DNA of 64,000 nucleotides. Origin: Prochilodus magdalenae. Taxonomy: Eukaryota; Chordata; Actinopteri; Characiformes; Prochilodontidae. Position 1 is the first letter of the stretch; the number at the start of each line of letters is the position of its first letter. The position numbers and the translations under genes were made by a program. The DNA is taken from contig JAMWET010000179.1 in assembly GCA_024036415.1 (NCBI GenBank), forward strand, positions 1 to 64,000, written 5' to 3'. The notes below the pieces were generated by a model, which was given only the letters and a program-made list of their open reading frames with translations, was not told the origin of the DNA and did not search any database. Positions 34,801 to 47,100 of this stretch are shown piece by piece.

Positions 34801-37800
34801 TGCAAACCTCACTGCTTGTGTTATTGTTGTAGCTTTACTGGTTAACCTAGCTAGCTATTGAATGACTTAACTCCCCAGAGACACAAAAATGCTTCATATG
34901 AACTGGGAAATATGGAAACGGTGATTATGAGCTTCTCTTTCATGTTTACTGTTGAGAATAGAAACCAGATGATGGCAGGAACAAAAAGTTCAGATAGCAG
35001 AAGCAGGGGACCTTGAACAGTGTGTGTCCTGGCCACTGAAGAACAAGGTGAAGGGGAGCTAACAAAGTCTGCAGGGAATCAGATGGACTACAGTCTGTAA
35101 TTGTAAAATTGCAAAGTGCATCTGTAAAATAAGTAAAGCTGATAAAAATGACAAGGAAACGGTGTAAACACAAGGAGGGACCTAATGAAATAGCCAGTGG
35201 GTATATATGTTAATTGTATGCAATAAGCCTTATATTAGACACTCCATATATCACTCACTCCTTCTCTTCGACTCATTTCTTTTAGTGTTGTATCTGCGGT
35301 CAATCTCCTCATAGACTGCCTCAGGAGGAGGTTTACGCCTCCTCTTAGAGAGCACTGTGAGGGAGACAGAGAGGAACATGGAGCCAGTTCAGTAGAAGAG
35401 AAGACTGATGACAGATTGAAGGACTAATGATGTTTAGAGAATGTACAGAAAGTGGATTGTAGATGATCTCTGAATCTCTCTACCTCTCCTGAGTCGTCTG
35501 TTCTGGTACAACAGCACAACCAGAAGCACTAAGGCCAGGAAGAGCACCACTCCCAGAACCAGGAGAGACACCGGATAGATGGACGGTACAGCAGTTGAAA
35601 GGGTTTGTAGAGTAGGGGTTGTTTTCTTCTCAGTTTGACCAACTGTAAAAACAGGATCTTTGTTATTGATTAAACAGTGTATTCAAAACTTTTATAAAAT
35701 GTGCTTTGAGACGAAAAGAGTACCATGGGAAGTGGTGACTGTTGTTTGTGCAGTAGTAGTAGAAATTTCTGTCAATACTGAAACAAAACAAAATAAATAA
35801 TTTAATTAATAAATAAATCAATTAACAATAAGTAAACAACACACAAAACGCAAATATATATTTACAATTTTAAAACTGTATATGACAAACTAATATTAAA
35901 AACTAATAATAGAAATTGGTCATTCAAGATTCAATAGTTTCAAGATTGGTCATTCAAGATTCATATGCGCAGAGAAACAAGCAGTTGCACTGCACAATGA
36001 ATTTTTTACTTTGCAGTACTTCCGGGGCTACTCCTAACAATTACAATATAAATAAAAAGAAGATTCAGGGAAAGAAATATTACTATATGATATGCACTAA
36101 TAACTATACAGTGTGTATCTAATGCAAGTCTGAAAGGCATAAGAGTACAAATGACTATAATGTGCAATAATAATAATAATATGTACAGTTAACCAGTCTG
36201 CAGTATTTAGTATCATCTCGCAGGAGAGAAGGCTGAGCATGAACTGCTTTTCTGGTCAGCTGCTGATGGCAGAAGAGCATGAGATGAAATGTTGGTAGGA
36301 GGAAGTGAGGTGTTCAGAGCACTAATGGCCAGGGGATAGAATTTATGGAGGATTATTTTGTGTGTGCATGTCTGCAACATCTTTCTGCCAGTGGTAATAT
36401 ACCTAAGAAGGTCCTAAATGATCTGAATAACAGAGGTGTGCAGGCTATAAGAGGCTGGTTTAGCTTGAATACTTACACAAGATTTTAATAATCACACAGC
36501 CTCAAACTCCCTTCAAAAACCTCCACCTTGATCCTGGCTGCCCATCAGTAGGACATAAAACAACTGCGGTGACGGACAAAATGTGTAAGTGAGCAACTAA
36601 ATGATGGAAAGGATAACTGAGTGCATTGGTGACTGAGTCTCTGAGTGAGTGTACAAGTAACTAACCGTGTATGTGTCAGTGACCGAATAAGTGAATGACT
36701 GGGAGATTGAGAAACCATGTAAGTGACTGAGTGAGAGAATAAACAACTGGACAGCCAAACAACAGATACAGTGTGTAAAAGAATATGGTATTAATGTTCA
36801 GTATTGTGTATTATGTTCTCACTGGTGTCAGAAACTCCAGCATTCAGCAGACACCTCTGACCTGTACATGTGACTCCAGCATGCTGCCTGTGGGAGCAGT
36901 TAGTGTGGTTCTTCAGGGAATGAGGACAGTCCCACAAGTGAATCTCATTCCCTCTACACTTCACTCTGTTCAGCCAGACAGGCCCTGAACCAGCACCAAA
37001 CACAGAACTCCCATCAGCACTCAGCGCCGGGCCACAGCCCAACTGCCTGCAGACCACCTGAGCATCCCTGATGTCCCACAGATCATCACAGACAGGCCCC
37101 CACTGAGCATTATGATACACCTCCAGCCTCCCAGAGCAGCTTCCATCTCCTCCACTCAGCCTGAGAGGCAGGTGATCTACATCACACACAGCACACATGA
37201 GGAGATATTGATTAATCAGTCGAGTCATTGAACTCAGCAGTACCGGTACATAATACAATACAAACTGTTACTGTAATTAAAGCTTACTAATTAAAAATCC
37301 TTTCATTTTCATGTGAAGTAGAATAACACTTAATGCTTCCAATCAAATATTCACTAGATCTGTTTGCAGTAGGTCTTACTTGAGCACTGTCTGTGATGGA
37401 GAGATGAAGAGCACTTCAGCAGACTTTGTAACACGCGATCATTTCTATCTTCTGTAAGTATTAAAAAAACATAGGTTTATTAAAAATATCATTATATATT
37501 GAATACTTCAGAGCTTTCACTTCTACAGACTTCATTCTGAATTACTTCACCTTCATACATTCAATATTTACCACAATTTCCCTTAAATTAATATATAAAA
37601 TCACCACAAGCTGCAGACCTGAGCAGGTAATGTGAGCCACCTCAGTGTAATTATTACAATTGTTCTCTCTCCAGGGTGAAGATGGACAGTGCCACAGAGT
37701 GGAGTCATATTTCCTACATTTCAAATCATCCAGCCAGTTAGGAGCTGACTCCACTCTTGCTTTGGACCAGGATTCCCTGCCAGATCTTCCACAGTTCAGC

Positions 37801-40170
37801 TCCTGACAAATCAGACTGGCTGTTTCTTCATTCATCCCATTTACACACACGTTACCCCAGGTTCCATTGTAGAACACCTCCAGATTCCCCTCACAGCCCT
37901 CAGTGAGTCTGATCTCTTTATACTCTGATAAAAGAAAGAATTTTACTGATGTTTATCTTTTAACTTTTAGATGTTTTTACAGACTTTGTCCATGCATCCA
38001 TCCATCCATTCATTCATTCGTTCATTATGAGGCTTTGCTTACTTGTGCAAATACCAATATAATTTTACCTGAGCACACGACTCCTACATCCTCCTTATGT
38101 CCACATTCGTCCTCTCCACACAGCTGAAATCTGCAGTTCCACAGGGACGCCTCATTCCCCTCACACTCCACCTCATTTAGCCATATGGGCCCAGTTCCAG
38201 GTCCAAACTGGGCTGGTACTGGGGCACTGAGGGCCACTCCACACTGCAGCTGTCTGCAGACCACCTGGGCATCCTTAATATCCCAAAAGTCACTACTCAC
38301 TGTCCCCCATGAGCCGCTGTGGAAAACCTCCAGCCTTCCTGCACAGTCTCCTTCAGAACCAACCAGCCTGATGGAGCTGTGGGCTGAGTTAAACTTACCT
38401 TCACACACACACGCAAAAACACACACACACACACCTGTGAAATTACACCTGATTAATGTTGGGAACAATGCATTGGTCCTCTATAGCAATACCTAGCTCG
38501 GCCACTTCACACATCTGCAACAATACAGTGGTAAGTGGGGGAGGTAGAAGCCTAACCACTTTTTTAACTCTTCACTTGGTGCCCAAAAATAACATTAAAA
38601 AATAAACTGCACATCAATGTGCTAAATCACAGAGTCTCAGCCCAAAAATCTAATCAAGCTTATAGAGACAAACTGCGGACTGAATGTACACAGTATGAAC
38701 AGGGGAGTCTGGCTGATGATGGTGGATGCCCATCTGTCCTACTCAGGTTTTGACTATCAATATAAAGTGCAAAGTCCATTATGTGCCAAGAATTTACTCC
38801 ACTGCTTACACACTCATATTGCACACATCTCTGTGTATCAAAACTGTTGGTATTTACATGTGAATATTCAGATCCTCAGAGAACGTTTAGGTTTATAGGT
38901 AGTTTTACATTTTTGCTCCCATGCTCACTATGAGGGGATTTCTTAAATATGTTGTTGTGTCGTCACAAAAGATAATGTGGAAAATATTGTGCACACTTTG
39001 TTGTCCACCATCTCGGCAAGCACAACTTCTGCTAATGGGGTGCCTGTTCCTCTACAGCAGGGCCCCCCGGTCTTCGTGCGGCAGCTGATCCTCGAAGCAG
39101 TGGTCCCTCCTAGCCTGGTGCAAGACTTGGAGAAATTGTGGCTTGCCTTGTTGGTGTAACCTTCTCTGGATGTACTGGCCTCCTGGTGGGTACAAGTTCT
39201 CGGTGCTCACAAAGTGCAACGGCAGCAGCAGCCAGAAGCCTATCGTCTTTTTTTTCCCCTGCGTCATCCACTGCATCACCAGCTCTGATGAGGGTGCTGC
39301 TCGTGTGCATGAGTACCAGGTAGAGCTGTTGCTGGCAGTTGTGGGCTTGGCAGCCACCCTAGTTCGGAGTAGCCTTCAAATCTTAGCTGTGTTCAAACTG
39401 TGTCATACTGTCACTTGTGATGAAAACCTATTACGTTCCAAAGAGATTATTTTGTTTCTAGAACTGTTCATGCGAGTAGGGTAACTGCATTTAACATATT
39501 AAACAAAACAAAAGCAAAAGCTTAGCTTAATGCTGCCGTTAATATGCTGGCATAATGGCACTTTCGCCTTGTAAGGGTGAAAACGTGCGGTGCAGGAGCC
39601 AGACACTGGTCCCAGGACTCTCTAAAGACACACGCCCAGGACACACTCCATGCGGGGTAGAAGTGGTGTTTATTGGCCCAAGCAACCACACATCTCACCA
39701 TTACTGTCCGAAGTAACTTAGAAGCAGCTGCGTCATACGGGAGGCTAGGCTACAACTAGCTCCTTCGTCCCACGCAGAGAGCACGTAATCAACCGTTACA
39801 GCCTGCTGGTCAAAAATTAGATGTTCTAGTCCTGCTCCTGAGTATTCCCTTTTAAGAGTGGGGCTTCTCAGAGAAGATTATCTAGATTGTTCTGGAAAGA
39901 TTGTTAATAGGGTGATATAAAATCAGGGTACCTTTAAGTCCAGAGCATCACTGCTCACTGATTGCCTTGCCAGTGGGTTAATCAGGTACAGTAATAAGAC
40001 CTGTCCTTGCTTACGTCACATGCAGGGCCGAGCATGAAACGTCATTCACATGTCTAATGATGTCAAACCCACCCACCAGGTATTGATCCTGTCAGGTGAT
40101 TTCTTCTGGGTGCTGCTTTCATTGCAACTACTCCTTTGATGGTCAGGGCTTTTTTGTTCCTGGGTCTCTT

Positions 40171-40209
<39 letters not shown>

Positions 40210-43200
40210 CTTTCTTTCTCTCGCTTTTTCCTTCTTTCTCTCTTTCTTTCCTCTTCTGTGTTAAGCACTAGGATTTCTTTGGAGTGATCACATCAGAACC
40301 CCCAGAGCAGCTAAAGGCACCTGAGCATCAGCGCCACTGTGGGTCTCCTGCCCTGTTTTATTGCCCGGCATGACCATAACCTCTACACTGACCAGCGTCT
40401 GGCTCTGATCATACTCTTTCTATGGGCCGTCTTCATCTTGCAGTTACTCCCTCCTGGACTAATCAGACTGGATCTAATCAGACTGGATCTAATAGATGTT
40501 CTTCTCCTGTTAGTTCTGTCTTTCTCGTCTCATCCGGGTTCGACCTGAGGAGGTTGGGTTCCGTCCTTGAGCCTGGTTCCTCTCGAGGTTTCATCCTTAC
40601 ACAAGGGAGTTTTTCCTCGCCACTGTTGCCTCTGGCTTGCTCAAGGGGGGCTTGGACCTGGTTTTCCCCCACCCTCAAATGTAGGTACATTAACTTTGTG
40701 TTTCTTTTTCTTTTCTTTTATATAACAAATTGATTTTCTGTGACGCTGCTTTGAGACAACATTGATTGTAAACAGCGCTATACAAATAAACATTGATTGA
40801 TTGATTGATTGATTTTGTGGATTACCTTGACTCTTGTTAGCTTCTGTGGAGTTTTGCAGTTGTATTCTCTAAAAATGTTGCTGACCAACTGGCAGAAATG
40901 GTTAGCAGTTAGCCTGCTCTGTTGGCCAAAAAATCATAACTCTGCTGCTGCCTGGTCTTAGGATTTTCCTGCACGATTTCATTTACAATTAAAATCTGGT
41001 GCATTTACAGGGACAGCTTCAGCCAAGGAGAGGCCACCAAAAACAGCCAGTGTCCCCAAAAAACAGGGACATTTAGAATAATTAGATGTTATAACACGTA
41101 CCAGAGCAGGTGACTGAGAGTGGTTCTCCAGAGCTGCAGTTGACTGCTTGTGCGCTGCTGCAGTTCGCCAGATGAGCTTCACTCCCAGAACAGTTGAAAC
41201 CCATTACACACATGTGGCTGTGTTCAGGCCTGGATGGAGAGGAGCTGGAGAAGCTGAACACAGAGCCACAGCCCAGCTGTCTGCAGACCACAGAGGCCAC
41301 AGACCCACTCCAGGAGTCCAGCAGAACTCTCCTCCAGTCCTCCATGAAATACACCTCCATCTCCCCCTCACACTCCATCCCTCCAGACAACCGCACTCTT
41401 CCCTCATGTAACGCCAGAGAGGAACCTGAAGAATCACAATATTTTTGAAAGTGATTGACATCGGCAGACTCTTACAGGCTGTTTTATACATTTACATGGA
41501 GAACACAGTTTATCAGAGCTCACCATTACAGATAAGTCCAACGTCCTGTTTATGAGAGCATGCAGTTCGACTCCATGATGAAATGGGACATTGTGACAGG
41601 TGTGTTTCGTTTCCCTGACAATCAAACACATCAGCCCAGATCCGACCACTCCCCTCCCCAAACCAGTCTGATCCCACCACAGCCACAGCACTCCCACACT
41701 TCAGCTGACCACAGAGGACACTGGCAGCTCTCATATTCCAGCTTACATCACACACTGTGCCCCACTCACTGAGGTACTGGAGCTCCACTCGACCAGAACA
41801 GGAGTCACAACCATTTGTCAGTTGAGCCCCTGTATGACCTGAATAAACTTCATATTAGAGAAATTAAACTAGATTAGAGAAACGGTGCACTGTGACAGTG
41901 GCATAGTTAACCAAACCTTTCACTTAGTTTTGAATTTTGATACTTTACCAGCACACACCAGTCCCACATCACTGTCATGGGAGCAGTTGTGTTTGAGTGA
42001 AGGTGATGTTGGACAGGAGTAAATCTGAGATTCGTTGCCTCTACACTGAAGCTCCTCTGACCACACCTGACCCTCCCCTCTGCCAAAAGCAGCTCCTCCC
42101 AGCACCTCCACAGGAAACCCACAGCCCAGCTCTCGACACACAACCTCTGCATCCTGCTGGTCAAAGTCAGTATTACACACTGTCCCCCAGGTCTCTCCAT
42201 GAAGAACCTCCACTCTCCCAGAGCACAGATGAGGACCATCGATAAGTCTGGATTTTCTGTGACCTGTTTGTATTTGATTGACTTTAGTACCATGCACAGA
42301 ATGGTTTACTATATATAGCTCTCTTGTTGTTAATGCAAATATTTATAAGTCTAACTTGCCTGAACAAATAACTCCAGCATGTTTTTGAGTACCATAATGT
42401 TTACCCCATCCGTCCGATTTACAGTTCCTCAGTGTAGACTCTGATCCAAAACAGTCTACATCATTCATCCAGATTGGTCCTGATCCTGATCCAAAGTGAG
42501 CATCACTCAGTGCATCTACAGCCTCTCCACAGCCCAGCTCTCTACACACCACTACAGCATCACTCGAATCCCAGTAATCATCACCCACTGTTCCCCACTG
42601 TCCTCTATGAAGAACCTCCGCTCTCCCAGCACAGCGACTGTCCCCATCCACAAGTTTCACACTCTCTGTATATTGGAGGTACATATGTGGGGTGTGTATG
42701 GCATGTTCATATATCTGTCAGAAATCACATTCTTAAAAAAAAACAGATAACTCTTACCAGCGCACACCAGTCCCACATCACTGTCATGGGAGCAGTTGTG
42801 TTTGAGTGAAGGTGATGTTGGACAGGAGTGAATCTGAGATTCGTTGCCTCTGCACTGAAGCTCCTCTGACCACACCTGCCCCCACCCTCTGCCAAAGGCA
42901 GCTCCTCTCAGCACCTCCACAGGAAGCCAACAGCCCAGCTCTCGACACACAACCTCTGCATCCTGCTGGTCAAAGTCAGCATCACACACAGTGTACCAGG
43001 TCTCTCCATGAAGAACCTCCACTCTCCCAAAGCAGCGAGAGCCACCAGCCAGCCTGACTCCTAAAAAAACAAATGAAAATACATAGTAAGCAACACCGTT
43101 TACACTTAATTAATACATATTAGTAAATGTTGAAATGTAGCGAGACTCAGACACTGCAACACTGAATATGATGCGATACCTGAACAGATGACTCCAGCAT

Positions 43201-44119
43201 CTTTAGCATGATCACAGTTATGTTTTCCCCAACCTCGTGATCTACAGTGCTTCAGTGTAGGCTGGGTTGATCCTTTACAGTCCACATCATCCATCCAGAT
43301 TGGTCCTGATCCTGGTCCAAAGTGAGCATCACTCAGTGCATCTACAGCCTCTCCACAGCCCAGCTCTCTACACACCACTGCAGCATCTCTCATATCCCAG
43401 TTATCACCACACACTGTTCCCCACTGATCATCATGCAGAACCTCCACTCTCCCAGCACAGCGACTCCCACCATCCACCAACCTCACACTGTCTGTACAAA
43501 AGAAGTCAGAAAGGTCAGAGACAAAGGTTTTACACAGAGATACATAGAATCAGTGAACCATTGTCAAAGCTTAGTTGTACACAGTAGGGCGACAATACTG
43601 AATTTACACACACACAACTCGGAATACAACTCAGAGAGCACAGAGATTCTTAGAGAGCACATCAGACAGACTGGTGAAGATACATCTCTTACCAGCACAC
43701 ACCAGTCCCACATCACTGTCATGGGAGCAGTTGTGTTTGAGTGAAGGTGATGTTGGACAGAAGTAAACTTTAGATTCATCCCCTCTACACTGAAGCTCCT
43801 CTGACCACACCTGACCCTCCCCTCTGCCAAAAGCAGCTGCTCCCAGCACCTCCACAGGAGGCCCACAGCCCAGCTCTCGACACACAACCTTTGCATCCTG
43901 CTGGTCAAAGTCAGCCTCACACACTGTGCACCAGGTCTCTCCATGAAGCACCTCCACTCTCCCAGAGCAGCGAGAACCACCAACCAGCCTGACTTCTAAA
44001 ATATAATCACAAAAAATCAAAGCTTATGTAGCGCTTCATGAAAACTGACATTTTGTTGTTAAGATGAATTTTGTAGAAATAATCTGGTGAGAAAACCAAT
44101 GATAATAATAATAATAATA

Positions 44120-44154
<35 letters not shown>

Positions 44155-47100
44155 CTTAAACTTTGTTCTAGGGCAAAAAATACCAGTTCTTCAGTGTGAT
44201 CTTTTGAACCCCACTGCATGTTTCTAAAGACATAAAACTAATGCTGTTTACAGATGTAAAAGCCCATGTAGACCTTTATAATAATAATATTGATAATAAT
44301 AATCATTAGAAATGAAATCATTAGAATGAAATGTAAAGGCATGTACAGTATCCTTAGATTGTAGTTCAGTAAAACCTACCTGAACAGATGACTCCAACAT
44401 CTTTAGAGTGACCACAGTTATGTTTACCCCACCCTGCTGTTTTACAGTGTTTCAGTGTAGACTCTGGTCCACTACAGTCTACATCATCCATCCAGATTGG
44501 TCCTGATCCTGGTCCAAAGTGGGAATTCCATGCTATAGCTACAGCCTCTCCACAGCCCAGCTCTCTACACACCACCGCAGCAGTACTCATATCCCATTTA
44601 TCATGACACACTGTTCCCCACTGATCATCATGGAAGACCTCTAATCTCCCAGCACAGTGCCTGCCACCACCTACCAACCTCACACTGTCTGCACAACAAA
44701 GACAAAAAAACAATATTTCACTACCTCACAGTGAGTTGAGGTTTCTCTTGCATACAATGGCTTTAAATTGTATTTATTTGTTTATTCTTAATATGTGTTT
44801 ATGTATGTCTATGTATATATGCATATTTAATTAAAAATAAATAACATTTTAATACAAATCCTGAATAAATGTTGAAAAAATTGTTTTGACAATGGCAGTG
44901 TTGTATGGAAATAAAACAACCCAGTAACTAATGTAGCTATATCTCTTACCAGCACACGACAGACCCACATCACTGTCATGGGAGCAGCTGTGTTTGAGTG
45001 AAGGTGATGTTGGACAGGAGTGAATCTGAGATTCGTTGCCTCTACACTGAAGCTCCTCTGACCACACCTGACCCTCCCCTCTGCCAAAAGCAGCTCCTCC
45101 CAGCACCTCCACAGGAAGCCCACAGCCCTGCTCTCGACACACAACCTCTGCATCCTGCTGGTCAAAGTCAGCATCACACACCGTGTACCAGGTCTCTCCA
45201 TGAAGAACCTCCACTCTCCCAGAGCAGCGAGAACCACCAACCAGCCTGACTCCTGTATATTACCATTGGAGAACAAAGATTATGCATTACACATGTTTAT
45301 AGCTGCCAGTGAAGTGTTCATATATGCCTGTTTAAATTATATGTGGCTTTTATAATTACTTTTCACAAACATGAAGCACAACAGAAACTGTCTATGCATA
45401 ATCAATTTTAATGCACACCAGATTTTATTGCACAAAATTTAAAAAAAAAAAAAAAAAAAAAAGCTGTTTTGCATCCAAATCTCTAAATAATAAAAGTCAG
45501 CACCCAGCTCTGTAATTATTAATAAGAAAGAAAAAGCAATTAAACATTTTCTTAGCTTTAATTTTACTGTGAAAATATAGTATACTATATACTGTAACGA
45601 GGACACGAGAGATGAGGGGCAGTAGGGAAAAAAAAAAAAAAAAGGAAAATAGGAACCACTGTCAGTAAGAACAGAAACCAAAGACATCATAAAATAAAAG
45701 AAACAATACAACACCACTAATAACAAGGACCAGAACAACACAACAACTGACAGAGAGACACTCTGCAAACACAAGGGGAACCAGTAAGAGTACAAATACA
45801 CAGCAACACAGGGGCACATAGTTTCAGCTCCACACTTAGTCTCTGTTCCGGTTCCCTGCCCTTTCTTATAGCTACACCCTCACAGTTCTCTGCTCGACCA
45901 CCTTAAACAAGGCTGCCACTGATGCCCTTTTTGCAGCTGATTAATCTAATGTTCCATTCCACCTTAAATACCACAGCTTGTTCATGTGCCAGAAAGCAGC
46001 TGCGATACCATTTAAGGCAGAACTGAAAATTTACAAAACAAGCTTCAATTCATTATCCTTATTTTCCATTTAAGGTTCAGCTAATTAATCACATACACAA
46101 TTTTTCAGAACCTTTTTCCCCCAACGTAATAATAAGTCATTACTGAGCTGACTATAAATAGACAGGGTAGCATACAGATGGATTATTCCAAGTGTGTTTA
46201 ATCATATATTAAATATTACCTGAACAAACGACTCCTACATCTTTAGAATGACCACAGTTATGTTTACCCCATCCTATTGTTCGACAGTGCTTCAGTGTAG
46301 ACTCTGAGGTACTACAGAACACATTATCCATCCAGATTGGTCCTGATCCGGGTCCAAAGCTTTTCAGTGCAGTTATAGCATTTCCACAGTCCAGCTCTCT
46401 ACACACCACTACAGCTTCACTCATTCCCCAGTAATCACCACACACTGTTCCCCACTGTCCTCTATGAAGAACCTCCACTCTCCCAGCACAGCGACTGTCA
46501 CCATCCACCAACCTCACACTGCCTGTAAACAGAGGGATGAGAGAGAGAAGAGGAGAGAGAAGACGGTGATGACCGAAGAGAGAGAAGAGAGAGAGAGAGA
46601 GAGAGATGAAAGAAGAAGAGAGTGAGATGAGAGAGAAATGACGAGAGAGTAGTAGAGCAGTGGATATAACACATACGGAGTGATGTTTATTGTTAAAATG
46701 AAACGACGCAGAAGATGGCCTGACTGGTGCAGAACAGTTCTGCCGTGGTATTGGTGTCTCTATTTCTCACATTTTCATTCTGTTGTTAATGGTGTATGGA
46801 AGACGAGTTGGCTGAGATTGTGTTTACCCAAACGACACAATTAATGTCACGCCGCACCCAACCTCATTTACCACTTATTATAATCATCCATTTACCACAT
46901 ACACCCTTTCTTTCACTACTAATTAGCTTGTTTTCGAAGTGTTGTTTTTTGTTTTTAATCAAGACTTTTTATACGTTGAATTTTACTTCTGAAAAGTATA
47001 AACATAACCACTTACACGGTAGAAATAAACACAGTCATGTGACATAATATATAGTTTTTACAAAATCGAAGGGGAGAAAAAAAAAACGGAAAAAAAGAGA

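Larger units (their letters stand above)
38399..41101 (-). other. Gene B intron enlarged by repeats
   Basis: 2.7 kb, against about 150 nt at the same place in gene A. It holds the two repeats listed below. Open frames around 38,977-39,484 on both strands have no recognised family. Confidence 0.55.

Noticed and set aside
38977..39484. Overlapping open frames on both strands in a gene B intron
   Set aside because: No recognisable domain on either strand and no supporting splice sites; left as unidentified sequence.
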